Source: Pascua guehoae
Taxonomy: Eukaryota; Basidiomycota; Tremellomycetes; Trichosporonales; Trichosporonaceae
NCBI GenBank assembly: GCA_001600415.1
Contig: BCJX01000012.1
Coordinates: forward strand, 418,666-482,665
Length of the DNA: 64,000 nt
Direction: 5' to 3'
A program made the position numbers and the translations under genes. The notes under the pieces were generated by a model. The model worked only from the letters and a program-made list of their open reading frames with translations, was not told where the DNA came from and made no database searches. Positions 1 through 10,564 of the stretch are shown one piece after another. How positions within the stretch are numbered: position 1 is the first letter of the stretch; every line of letters begins with the position of its first letter.

Positions 1-2032
1 CTGATAGCGTTGCGCTGATGCAGCTCAGGGCGAGCCCAGCAGCCTGTGACGTCTCCTCGCTCGTCCACAGGCTTCGACGGTCTCGAAGCAGATCCTCGAG
101 GATCGCTCGCGCAGTTTGAGAACGAGAATGTTGCCTCCAATTCCGCGGAGCGCAGCGTCATCGACATGACCCACAGCGATGACGACGACGAGCATGACGG
201 TGACAGTCGTGAAGACGAGGCCGCCCGAGAGCATCACCTCGCTGGCCAACGCCAAGCCAGAGGCCTCTTGAACGACCATGTTATCACAGAGCGTGATGTT
301 CATCCGAACCTGGAGCGGCCATTGTTTGCCTCCAGTTTTGGAGTGGGAGCTCATTCACCATCATCGTCATATGGGAACGTAAATGGTACAATACCTGCGT
401 CCGATTCGCCGGCTGAACCCTCCACACCTACGACTACCACGTCAATGGCACGGCCAGACGTTACTTACTCTCGCCCAGAGCGGACGTATGACTGGGCCCA
501 GAGGAGATCCCCTGGCTCTTCAAGTCGATCAAGCGAGGAGTCCGCTGCCCGCAGCCCTCAGCGCTTTGGGCGGTCCCACAGCTCGTCGAATCTGCGTCCA
601 GAGCCTCAGGAACACGCACAGCGAGTGCTTGAGCGACATATTCAACAGGCCAAACGCTCTGGTGACTTGCAAGCTGCCCGAGCACTTCGGCGCGTCCATG
701 ACGACATGCCTCGAGGCAAGGACAACCGCGGCAAAGGTGAGCCTTTGGCCACAACGCTCATTGTTGCTGACTGTAGTGACTATTCCCAACACCAGGAAAG
801 AGTCGAAGGATGGTGATATTGTTACGTCGCTGGGGGCCTTGAAATTGGCGCCCCGATTGCAGCTGGACGAGGCTATTGCACCGCAGGCGAAGAAGGTGAG
901 CAACTTCAAGCAATGCGCATTCTCAGCTTACAACCTTCAGTTTACTCCGCCAGTGATCAAGAAACAGCGGATACCTGACACTCGATTTGAGTCGTGAGTG
1001 TTGAAGATGCCATTCTAGTTGACACCTTACAGGCGCAAGAGCGAATTCATCCGGCGCCTCAAGGAAAAAGATCAAGAGGCCGAGAACCTTCTCAAGGCGC
1101 GATTGCAACCGTCTATCCCACCAGACGTCACCCGAGATCAAGCTGCCATTGTAGGTTTATCCCTATGGCCTGTTTGCTTTCACAGTCTGACGATGTAGGT
1201 TAATGCGCGACTGCGCGATCCAACGTTTAAGACTGAGCTCAATGGCATGGTTGTCAACAGTCATTCACTTAGCCGTCTCAAACCCGCTGTTTGGCTCGAT
1301 GACGAGATTGTCAACTACTACATCGAGCTCATAAAGGCGCGCGCAGTAACAACGGGCAGCAATGTCTCGTCGATGAACAGCTACTTTTTCGCCAAGCTGG
1401 ATAACCAGGGGTACGAAGGTGCAAAGCTCAAGCGCTGGACGAAGAGGGTGTGTGCAATGGCTGGTGTGTGCGACATGTGCTTACAATCCGCAGATGAAGC
1501 TTGACATTTTCGCACTCGACAAACTGCTCATTCCCATAAATGTCCAAAACAGCCATTGGGTTTGCGCAGTGATCAACTTTGCCAAGCGTCGTATCGAATA
1601 CTACGACTCGCTCGCCGATGGCGGGTTTCGGTTCAAAGTCTTCGAGGTGCGTCGTTAAACCTATATTCGGAATGCCTACTAACTGGTTCACAGAAGTTGC
1701 GCGACTACCTGAAGGCTGAGCACAAAGAGAAGAAAGGCACTGCCCTCGACCTGGATGGGTGGGAGGACGCGTACAACCCTGTGAGTCTAACGGTCCTGTA
1801 CGGATTGTCATGCTGCTGTCCTCTAACACCGCCGCAGAAGACACCGCGGCAGGATAACGGTTCCGACTGTGGAGTCTTTGCATGTCAGACGCTCGAGACC
1901 GCCGCACGAGGCCGTGACCTTGTTGCGGAAGGGTTTGAGTTCTCTGCAGCCAACATGCCATTCTTCAGGCGGTTGATGGTTGTGGAGATTGCTTCTGGCG
2001 AGTTGGCGAGTCGTTCATGGCGCTCCGGGTAG
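1..2032 (+). CDS. Ulp/SENP-family SUMO protease (peptidase C48), 5' end outside or unclear
   Basis: Cysteine protease expected to process SUMO precursors and remove SUMO from conjugates; family members act at the nuclear envelope or in the nucleoplasm. Readable exons are about 71-736, 777-895, 941-993, 1033-1150, 1199-1447, 1494-1646, 1694-1780 and 1838-2032, with introns of 39-57 nt, most starting GTGAG/GTGCG; one frame runs through all of them to the TAG at 2030-2032. The catalytic set of the family is present: His in NSHWVCAV (codon 1553-1555), Asp in YYDSL (1604-1606), Gln in PRQDNG (1850-1852) and Cys in SDCGVFAC (1868-1870). The N-terminal half is Ser/Pro/Asp/Glu-rich and low-complexity, ending in a charged helix (LERHIQQAKRSGDL), as is usual for Ulp regulatory regions. 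No convincing start ATG is visible; an acceptor near 70 suggests an upstream exon. Ulp1 versus Ulp2 type cannot be decided. Confidence 0.9.
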
Positions 2033-3656
2033 AGCGGATTGCTGTGTAGAAAGTAGCTGGTTGTTTGGATGAGAAGGACAGGCGTCATGTATGCATCTAC
2101 GAAAGCCCAAGTTGAGGCGATGCTTTTGGCGCGTGGCCGATGTTAAGTGCGCTGAGCGAGCAAGCGGTGCCTGTGTCGCCTCCAGGACCATTTCGGCCCG
2201 ATCTTGATAAGCCCACTTGCCCCACTGATCCACTGAAAGCATGCCAAGAATTCGCAAGGATCACCTCTGCATCTGGGGTGCCAGCTCGGTGTTTTTGTTC
2301 TGAAATCCACAGCCCAGAATCGGTATATCTCTCTATCAGGCCATCAGGCCATCAGGGTTGGAATTGGACGACTATCAAGGCACGTGGGAGGCGCTGCCAG
2401 CTGGGCGCACAGCACACCACGTGGGCCCCAAAATGGGGACCCAAAGGGTGGAACAAATGCTGTGCTTGTTTCGCGACGTTAGCGATCTAGCCGACGGGTG
2501 AGTCGACTTTGGATGCGACAGAGGCGACAGTAAAGCTCGGCCGCCCTGAGTGTTCCTGAAAGAGGAATGGAAGCCATTTCTGCCTAAAACGTAGCAAGTC
2601 TCAAGCAACAGCGTGTGCACGACAGGCAGGACAGGCTGCAGGCGCATCCAGGCGTGACACCAGCATACTGTACCTGCCTACCTGCGACACCCAAATGCAC
2701 CAAAACACAAAATACACAACACACGTCATGCAACAGAGATCCCAACAAGCTGGTTCGGAATCCCCGGGCCGGGCGGGGGTCGTGGGGAGCAAGGCAGGGC
2801 AGCTGGGCAGCTGGGTACGTAGGTAGGCATCCTGACCCCGTGACCACAAACGCGAGGGGCCAAGGGGTCGGCCGGTGGTGCCCTCCTTGCTTCCTGCCCT
2901 GCCTTGGATGCCTTGGCGCGTCAACAAGGCACTGAACCCCCATGCATTCATTCTCCAGCCCAAGCGGCAACTAGGCAGGCAACTGCTGACCTGACTACAT
3001 AGCTGACTGGCATGCATACTGTACAGTACCTGCACAATGTTGTTGCATGTTGCACCAACCAAGCCCAAAAAGCTGTGCCCCGACTGTGCACGATCCCCCT
3101 CGTCCGCCGAGGTTGCCAAGTCTTTTACGCCCACGTCGTATTAGGCTCTTGCCGTTGCTAGCGCCACCATTATTGTCGCCCGTCGGTCGTTGACCAAACT
3201 CTGCCAGCCCGCCTGCCGTACCGTACCCGCGCGTAAGCTGTACGCCTCTGATGCGTTCCTGCCGCACATGTGCATGCACTTCTCCGTTGGGCCTCATTTG
3301 CATGGTCCTTTGTGCTTGGTGCTTGGTGGCTTCCGATGGCGGCCGGTGCGTGCCTGTACGCAGCACAGCTCGGCATTCCCCGCTTCCGAGTGTATTTGTG
3401 ATGATGAGCCTTCTCACCACGGTTTGTTCTACTTAAAAGCCCCAAACCATCACTGGCCACTCGCCACTCTTACCCACTCCCCACCCATTCCACTCCACTC
3501 CACTCCCACTCCCACTCCCACTCCCACCACGTCCCGGGATCCCCACCACCGTCCTTAAGCGTCCTTGACCCCACCACCCCTACCTCTCACTCCACCCTTG
3601 GTCTCTCTCCCTTGGCTTGACGCGTCACCATCACACCACACTCACTCGAGTCAACA
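2033..3656. promoter_or_regulatory. Intergenic region; promoter of the SPFH gene in its right part
   Basis: I see no coding region here with family similarity. The right part holds a TATA-like CTTAAAAG near 3432 and a long pyrimidine-rich CACTCC/CACTCCCA stretch at about 3475-3530, followed by more CT-rich sequence to the ATG at 3657. Such CT-rich 5' regions are common in fungal promoters. The left part (2033-2600) would hold the 3' UTR of the protease gene. Confidence 0.5.
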
Positions 3657-5300
3657 ATGTCTTCGTCCACACACCACCACACCCCACCTCGCGACTACAA
3701 GCTCGCCGCGTCCAGCTCTCGCTCCCATGACTCGGACGAGCTTCACCGCTACGTCACCGAGGACATGCCGCGTACTGCAAAGATGTCGGCCAATGCGGCT
3801 CCCGCACCCGTCCTCCTCGTCAGTCGCAATGCATTTTACATGTGTTCATACTCACCCCCAGGCCGTCCAGCCCCTCACAAAGGCCGAGTGAGCAACTCCT
3901 TTGGCGTCGGGCCATGCACTCATCACTAACGCGTTTAGCCTCCAGCCGTCGTATGCTCAGGATCTTGGCGCCAACTCTGTAACGGTGAGTCGAGTTGTGC
4001 CTCCTCTTTGTCGACTGGCGCTCATTCTAATCCAGCACGGCTTCTATGGATCAATGATCTCTGGTATTGGGTCGTGCTTGGGTGCCATGGGCCAGTTCCC
4101 TTGCTGCCCCCTTCCCAACCCTTACAAGAACGTCAACCAAGGCTCTGTTGGTGAGTAGATCAGCGACTTGTAAAGAGGGTGCTGGAAGCTCATCGTGTTA
4201 GGTCTCGTCTCTCGCTTTGGCCAGTTCTACAAGGTATGCACGTGCAAATGGACACGGGCCGCGCTCGTGCTAACGATATTCTCAGGCCGTTGACCCTGGA
4301 CTTGTCAAGGTCAACGTTTGCTCCGAGAGCATCAGCATCGTCGGTAAGTCCACACAATGTCAACATCGTGTCGCCAGTGTCCTAACGGATCGCCAGATGT
4401 CAAGATTCAGCTTACGACTGTTCCTCGCCAAACCGTCCAGACCAAGGACAACGTCTCGGTGGATGTTGACTCGGTTATCAGCTGGCACGGTGAGCCAACA
4501 GTCTGGTCTCGTTACTAAAGTGGTGCTAACTCGCCTGACAGTCGTGTCTCCCTACCGTGCCGCGTACGGAATCAACAACCTTGCGTACGCCCTCGTTGAG
4601 CGTGCCCGTGAGTACACTAGGGAAGAGATATACCCTTCTAACAGCCAGAGACCACGCTGCGCCAGGTTGTGGGTGGCCGCGTCCTCCAGAGTGTTATCTC
4701 CGACCGCGAAGGCCTTGCCCAGGAGGTCGCGGAGATTGTAAGTTTGCGACGAGTGAAGGCATTCTGACCTTGCTAGATCGAAACCACCGCGGAAAAGTGG
4801 GGTGTCTCCATCGAGTCCATCCTGCTCAAGGACATCAACTTCTCCGTCGAGCTTCAGCAGAGTCTGTCGTCGGCCGCTACTCAGAAGCGTATCGGAGAGA
4901 GCAAGGTTATTGCCGCCCGCGCCGAGGTGGACGCCGCCAAGCTCATGAGGCAGGGTGAGCTATGATGTCGAGGGATGTAGGCCAAAGCACAGAGCTAACT
5001 TTTACAGCCGCCGACATTCTTGCGTCGCCCGCTGCCATGCAGATGCGCCAGCTCGAGGCTCTGCAGGCGATGGCACGCCAGTCGGCCTCCAAGGTTATCT
5101 TTGGTACGTTGTTTTCTCTACTCTATTCCCTGCAACCGCTGACATTGACAGTCCCGATGAACCTTGGTACAATGGGCGCCGCTGGAGGCATGGACGAGGT
5201 TGCCAAGCAGATTGCCTCTTCCGCTCGCGAAGACCACGAGATGGGCGGTCCAAGTGCCCCCGGCCAAGCCGGTATGCTCAATGCCATGACTCAGATGTGA
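3657..5300 (+). CDS. Stomatin/SPFH (band 7) domain protein
   Basis: Membrane-associated scaffold protein of the stomatin/prohibitin/flotillin (SPFH) superfamily. I place 12 exons: 3657-3818, 3862-3887, 3939-3984, 4036-4150, 4202-4233, 4286-4343, 4397-4489, 4542-4607, 4649-4737, 4777-4954, 5008-5103 and 5152-5300, giving 369 residues in one frame to a TGA. The N-terminus is hydrophilic and His/Ser-rich. It is followed by a glycine- and cysteine-containing segment (FYGSMISGIG, CCPLPNPYK) that could be a monotopic membrane or palmitoylation site. The SPFH core follows, with typical stretches: GLVSRFGQFY, VQTKDNVSVDVDSVI, ERAQTTLRQVVG, SVISDREGLAQEV, and the helical C-terminal part with ESKVIAARAEVDAAK. 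The exon 8/9 junction uses the acceptor at 4648 rather than 4644, because only that keeps the conserved AQTTLRQ motif in frame. Close relatives include fungal stomatin-like proteins; the exact role is unknown. Confidence 0.93.
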
Positions 5301-6037
5301 GCAACGGCAACGCGGCAAGACAGCTATCCCGCCAACCTGATTTACAAATTGCCCGACTTTGAATTGAAGTAGCACCTATTGCACAAGTGGCCCACCGAGC
5401 AGATAAAGGTAATAATTTGATGGCCTGAAGTTACTCTTTGTTGTCCCGAAATGTATGTGTACGTGCTTCACTTTCCCCATCAAGCGTGCGGGATATCCTG
5501 TCCTTATTTCACACCCCCGTGTGGGGCAGGTCCACACGGCCGCACTACCCGACCGAATAAGCCTATGCCGTTAATGGGGGTTGAATGACGAATGGTCTTC
5601 TCCACCATTAACACTTGAAGCTCTACGGTTGCGTTATCGTAGACTCTTCGTTATCTGCACCGTGGGAACGAATATTATTCACCGAACTGGACAGCTGACA
5701 CGCTGATGCTGACCCAACGGTTCCTGGAATTACTTGGCCGAGGATGAACAGGGCTCAGGGGCAGGCCAGGCTCCATAAGACTGTGGCATGCTGACGAACT
5801 CGGGCTTCGGGAACCAACCTAAAACTAGTCTTGACTGATGCTCATGACGTAATGACTGCTTGGCAAGCTACCACACAAACTGACAACAGAATTGCCCCAA
5901 CGGCCGTGGTATGTACGAATGTTCGCACACTGTACCCACGTTGGCCATGCTACAGCACGTTGGCCATGCTACAGCACGTTGGCCATGCTACAGTACTCAA
6001 GTGCCGCCAGCAGCTCGACTGTCCATTCCCACCACCC
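5301..6037. promoter_or_regulatory. Intergenic region between the SPFH and reductase genes
   Basis: Contains the 3' UTR of the SPFH gene and the promoter of the next gene. No coding region was recognised. The only structure seen is a three-copy 19-bp tandem repeat at 5937-5993, listed separately. Confidence 0.5.
5937..5993. repeat. 3 x 19-bp tandem repeat in the reductase 5' region
   Basis: Three identical copies of CACGTTGGCCATGCTACAG lie back to back, ending 44 bp before the upstream candidate ATG at 6038. Each unit contains GTTGGCCA, so the array could multiply a binding site, but nothing in the sequence shows which factor. Confidence 0.9.
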
Positions 6038-7268
6038 ATGCTCACCAAAGCCCAAGCCCAAGCATCGTACAGGCTACTTTCATCTGCTCGCCAGCTCAAG
6101 TCTTATTACGCCCCGTCCATTTCTACTCGCACAATGTCGTCGACCGCTCTTCCTTCTCAGCAGCGTGTCTGGACAGTCGCCAAGGTTCCCAATGGCCCAC
6201 TCGAAGCCGATACATTCTCCTTGACGACGCGTCCGCTTGGGGCAATTGACGCGGGCCAGGTGCTGGTCAAGGTCGAGTATATTTCCAACGACCCAGTCAT
6301 GCGTACCGCGATGCGTGCACAAGGCATGCCGGTGCCGTCAACGGGTATGGGTCGTGTGCTCGCAACCAAGTCGGACAAGTACAACGAGGGCGACCTGGTC
6401 GTGTGCTCGACCGGCTGGGCAGACTATGTTGTTGTTCCCGATACTGGTATTCGGAATCGCGCTCGGTACGTGATCATCTCGCCATCGATCTCTCCGGCAA
6501 ACTAACACGCAGGGAGCTGCCTGGGATGCCCGCTGCCTCGCTGGGCATTCTCGGTGCAACCACGCTCACGGCCTACCAGGGCATTTTCGAGGTCCTCAAG
6601 CCCAAGGCGGGAGACACTCTTGTCGTCAGCGGTGCTGCTGGGTGAGTGTGGAAAACATGTCACCGTGGGTGTGGTTGCTGACCGTGGCCAGCGCGGTTGG
6701 TTCAATGGCGGTCCAGTTCGGCAAAAAGGTGTGCGGGGCGCGTGTCATTGGTATCGCAGGCGGCAAGGCGAAATGCGACTGGGTCAAGTCTCGCGGTGCC
6801 GACGACTGCATCGACTACAAGGACCCCGACTTTGCGGCCAAGCTTGCCGCTGCGCTCCCCAACAAGGCCAATTTGATGTACGACAATGTCGGCGGCAATG
6901 TCCTCGACACGATGCTACCGCTCATGGCTCCCCACGGTGTTGTGGCTGTTTGTGGCCTCATCGACAGCTACAACGGCAAGCCGACGCAGCTCAAGAACCT
7001 TCTTAGCCTCATCAGCCAAGGCCTGACCATTCAAGGTAAATGACGCGGCATGGTCGCGTTGCTGACTCCAGGCTTCTCGTCATTCGAGTACATGTCCAAC
7101 GGACCAAAGGTGTACGAGCAAGTCGCTCAGTGGATCGAGCAGGGCAAGATCGATGTTAGTGATGGGGAAACCATCGTCACCGCGCCGCTCCAGGAGCAGC
7201 CGCAGGTGTTCAACCGCCTCTTTACAGGCAAGGCCCGCGGCAAGCTCCTCACCAAGCTCGAAGACTAG
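6038..7268 (+). CDS. NAD(P)H-dependent alkenal/one reductase of the MDR superfamily (PTGR/LTB4DH type), possible mitochondrial presequence
   Basis: Zinc-independent medium-chain dehydrogenase/reductase expected to reduce the C=C bond of alpha,beta-unsaturated aldehydes or ketones with NAD(P)H. Exons are 6038-6465, 6513-6641, 6692-7035 and 7072-7268, with introns of 36-50 nt; all junctions keep frame. The cofactor-binding glycine motif is GAAGAVGSMAVQFG, split by intron 2. Other family landmarks are YISNDPVMR, the GILGATTLTAYQG segment before the Rossmann fold, YDNVGGNVLDTML and FSSFEY. From the ATG at 6038 the product is 365 residues. The first 32 are rich in Ser/Ala/Arg/Lys/Tyr with no acidic residue, as in a mitochondrial targeting peptide. 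The in-frame ATG at 6134 gives a 333-residue protein of the usual cytosolic length. Either or both starts may be used. Confidence 0.9.
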
Positions 7269-8125
7269 GGGTGTCGTCTCTGTAGCAATAGTCGATTCCC
7301 ACAGATATAGAGTGTTTCTGTCTCGTGAACCCACACGTGTGACGTCCTTTGTCAGTCGAGAGAGATAAAGCCAAGTTTGGAGCTGGACAGTTGCAATTTG
7401 GACTGTGGGGTTGGGAGATCAAGAGGCCAATGGACGGGGAGAAGAGGGGGTGGGAGGTTGGACCGCGGTGCGACGGTACTGTACCCACGGTCCACACATT
7501 CTTCTTCCCGTTATATTCCGAAGGTGATTGAAGCACCCAAGTGCAAGTCTACCAGCAGTCTTCTACGTCCAATTCGGCGCCCACTCTGGCCCAGTTCTGG
7601 GTTTGGACTCCGGCTCCGTTTCCTTATCTGACACATTGAGACCGACACTGTCGGCATGCCACTGTAGACGATATGCTCATGCTCGCGCCACTGTAGTTAT
7701 TTTGCCTTATCAGTATTCAGGCAAAGCACCAAAGACATGTAAGAGCCTTTCCTCGACACGCCCAGACCATGCATGGAACTGTGACTTCATTGTTGTTGAC
7801 GTTTGGCGTGGCTTCGGGATTCTGCGGCAACGAGCCGAACAGGTACCAATTTGGCCGGAGTGCAGACGGAGTGCAGGCGGCCAGGCGGAGTGCAGACGAA
7901 GCAAGCCGAAGATCGCCTCTGGCCGACAGAGCCATTTCACGGTGTCTATCGAGTTCTGGCCCAGCCATTGCATGTCAGATGACTTCATGCAGCATGCTGC
8001 AACAGCTCTATCTCCCCACCCCCAGCCGTATTTTGACGATAGACACCTTGCGAGGGGGTCATGGTATAAAGCTCACACCGATGTCGACGGGTACAGGACT
8101 AACCACCACTGAAATCTCCACAGAC
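7269..8125. promoter_or_regulatory. Intergenic region and TATA promoter of the FAD oxidoreductase gene
   Basis: No supported gene. A clear TATA box (TATAAA, 8065-8070) lies 56 bp before the ATG at 8126, which argues that this ATG, rather than in-frame ATGs further upstream, is the start. A short direct repeat of GGAGTGCAGACG-like units occurs at about 7856-7900. Confidence 0.6.
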
Positions 8126-9388
8126 ATGCCCGACTACGACATTGCCATCATCGGGGCGGGCATTGCAGGCAGCACGCTTGCTTCGCTCCTGGCACCGCAC
8201 GCGCGGCTCGCCCTCCTCGATCGCGACGTGCGTGGCCTCCCGGGATCCACAGGCCATGCGCCCGGGATCGTCGCCCAAGTCAACTCGTTGGCCTCCCTTA
8301 CAGAGCTCGCTCGGCGGAGCGTCGAACACTACTGCTCAATCCCTGACGGCTTTCAAGTCGTCGGCGGCCTCGAAGTCGTATTTGGCGACAAGGGACGAGA
8401 CTGGCTCCGAAGCCGGTCGCGGATCGCAAAGGACAACGGCGTGGTGCACGAGGTCCTCACGAGCAGCCAGGCAGCCGCCATCTCGCCGTTTGTGCGCAGC
8501 GACGCGGCCGGCGGCATTCTCTACCCCAAGGACGGCACAGCAAATGCAAAGTTGGTCACGCGCTACGCGCAGGACGCTGCCGCCGCGGCCGGAGCGATCC
8601 TCCGCGACGGCAACGTCGAGGCCGTGACTCGCAACGACGAAGGGTACACCATCACCACCAGCAACGGGACCATCACCGCCCGCCGCGTTGTCGTCGCCAC
8701 TGGCGTCTGGGCCGGCCAACTCGTCCCCGACCTCACTGCGGCGGCAGTCGCCTTTGCCCACTCGTACGCGTACGCTGCACCTCGGCCGCGGCGGTCCCGC
8801 ATGCCGCCCTATGTGCGCTTCCCCGGAGCCCACGTCTACACGCGTGACCACGGCGACCGAGACGGCCTCGGGAGTTACAAGCACGACCCCATCCACATGC
8901 GCATCGAGGTGACCGCAGCCCTGCCGACGGCGTACGCGCCATGGAATCCCTCCTTCGACCAGACGCTGGACACGGCCGCCTCGCTCCTGCCACCCGCTAT
9001 CGCCCAACGATTCAAGCCCCTGACGCGCGCTTCCCCCGCCAACGTCCAGGCCCTTGCCGCCGACACTGTGCCCTATTCATTCACTGGCATGTTCACAATC
9101 ACCCCAGACGGCCTGCCCATCGTCGGCCGCCTCGACAACTCTGGCCTCTACTCTGCCGTCGGGTGCTGGGTCACCCATGCCGCCGGCACCATGGGCGTCC
9201 TCGCCAACCAGATCCTGGCCGACATGGGCAAGGCCGAGCTCGACAGAGACGACGCGTGGCTCCGTGAGGCCATTGATCCACGGCGGTTTGCTGGCATTCC
9301 CGCGACCCAGCTCGAGCACAAGGCATACGACAAGTACAGGGACATTTGGAACGAGAAGGAGCAGGTTAAAGCGCTCTCGAAACTGTGA
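8126..9388 (+). CDS. FAD-dependent oxidoreductase, DAO superfamily, dimethylglycine/sarcosine dehydrogenase-like flavin domain
   Basis: Intronless 420-residue flavoprotein expected to oxidise a secondary or tertiary amine or an amino acid. The N-terminus has the dinucleotide-binding motif DIAIIGAGIAGS (residues 5-16) followed by LALLDRD. STGHAPGIV (His codon 8255-8257, residue 44) matches the segment that carries the covalently flavinylated histidine in dimethylglycine and sarcosine dehydrogenases. GGILYPKDGTANAKLVTRYAQDA, VVVATGVWAG and, near the end, ITPDGLPIVG are further DAO landmarks. Dimethylglycine and sarcosine dehydrogenases have an additional folate-binding (GcvT-type) half and exceed 800 residues. 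Here only the flavin half is present, and the frame stops cleanly at 9386-9388. The substrate cannot be named from sequence. Start chosen by the TATA box 56 bp upstream; an in-frame ATG at 8081 is an alternative. Confidence 0.88.
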   Translation: MPDYDIAIIGAGIAGSTLASLLAPHARLALLDRDVRGLPGSTGHAPGIVAQVNSLASLTELARRSVEHYCSIPDGFQVVGGLEVVFGDKGRDWLRSRSRIAKDNGVVHEVLTSSQAAAISPFVRSDAAGGILYPKDGTANAKLVTRYAQDAAAAAGAILRDGNVEAVTRNDEGYTITTSNGTITARRVVVATGVWAGQLVPDLTAAAVAFAHSYAYAAPRPRRSRMPPYVRFPGAHVYTRDHGDRDGLGSYKHDPIHMRIEVTAALPTAYAPWNPSFDQTLDTAASLLPPAIAQRFKPLTRASPANVQALAADTVPYSFTGMFTITPDGLPIVGRLDNSGLYSAVGCWVTHAAGTMGVLANQILADMGKAELDRDDAWLREAIDPRRFAGIPATQLEHKAYDKYRDIWNEKEQVKALSKL

Positions 9389-10116
9389 GCGCGACGTGTT
9401 GTACCGTGTGCAAAGGCCGTAGGTAGTATGAATATAACGTGTGCGACGGACAAGACAAGGAGCAATGGCAAGCATTTCAGGCAATTGCAAGACGGAGATA
9501 CGTCAGTTGCGGGCACGCAAACGAGTCTGCCACATGATGCTGTGTATCATAGTTTGGGGTTACCGAAACGCAAGGTCCACTATTCGACGACATCTGCCGG
9601 CTTCGCTTCCTTGGCCGCCACCATATCACGTCAAACATACCTCTCCCTTCATTGCGGGACTCAACAGTGCCGCTTGCAAGGGCGATTACGATGGCCTCAG
9701 TGGAGCGCGCGTTGTTGTGCAACTCGGCCCCCGAGGCCGGCCGTGGGTCGAGCATGCAAGGTCGGCTTGTAGTTGTATGTAATAGAATCCCAGACGTCCC
9801 AGGCTGATCCTGTTGGCAACCCCGCACCTCGCGACCCTGTCCACTGTCCGCTGCCGACACGTGTCGTTTACTCTTTCAGTCTTCTTCCATCATGAGGATG
9901 TTCCACCACTCTTGGCCCATCAAGTTAGAGCAGCTCGACTGGAGGGCTGATCACAGTGTGACCCTGTCTGGGTCAACTCACTCCTGGCATTAGATGCCTC
10001 TCGCAGGGGAGGCAAGCGCCCCGGTCAAGAGCAAGTATCTGTCTGGCCCCCCCACAAAGTTGTTGGTCTCAACATTCTGGTCATGCGCACCTTATTGCCG
10101 CCACGTACATGCTGCC
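9389..10116. other. Intergenic boundary between the last host gene and the repeat block
   Basis: Presumed 3' UTR of the FAD oxidoreductase followed by sequence in which I recognise no gene, RNA or repeat. The first mobile-element trace begins at 10117. Confidence 0.5.
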
Positions 10117-10564
10117 TGTCACAGGGTCCCCCGAGTTTAATCTACTCCGAGACACTGACCTGCCCATCTGAGTTGCCTCCGCGGGTCTCGACGAGATAAG
10201 ACTGCAGGGTTTGCGAACGATGAGACGAGTTTTCTCGAGTAGTGTCTTAGCGAGAATCGAGTATTCTATAACGACGACGAGTGACGAGTTTTCTCGAGTA
10301 TGACGAGATCAGCAAAGCTGATCTACCAAGTTACGAAGTCCAGCCTTTTTACAGTACTCGAAAATATTCGACGTCGAATATTTTCGAATACTGCAGGCTC
10401 TGCTATATAGCCGAGTATATTTCCGATGCGTGGCGCCGAGTTCCAATCCAGGAGTACTCGAGAATATTTGCCACGCGTCGCGATCTAGTCACGTGCCTTT
10501 TTAAGGGCACGACTATTCAACAAAACTCGAGTAGGCATGTAAAAAGTAGGGCACCGTTGTGACA
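10117..10564 (+). mobile_element. Solo LTR, family LTR-d (CpG-rich copy), TSD CTGCC
   Basis: A 448-bp unit with terminal inverted bases TGTCACA...TGTGACA, flanked on both sides by CTGCC (10112-10116 and 10565-10569), the 5-bp duplication typical of LTR retrotransposon integration. It contains a near-perfect palindrome of about 40 bp around 10353-10394 built from ACTCGAAAATATTCGACG and its complement. A second copy in reverse orientation lies at 51568-52026. No internal domain flanks it, so this is a solo LTR left by LTR-LTR recombination. Confidence 0.9.

Noticed and set aside
8336..9007. 223-codon - strand frame opposite the FAD oxidoreductase
   Set aside because: It is the GC-rich shadow of a well-supported gene and shows no domain.
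10353..10394. Palindrome GTACTCGAAAATATTCGA... as the terminal repeat of its own MITE
   Set aside because: It lies inside the 448-bp LTR-d unit, whose outer ends and CTGCC duplication are clear; the palindrome is internal in both copies.
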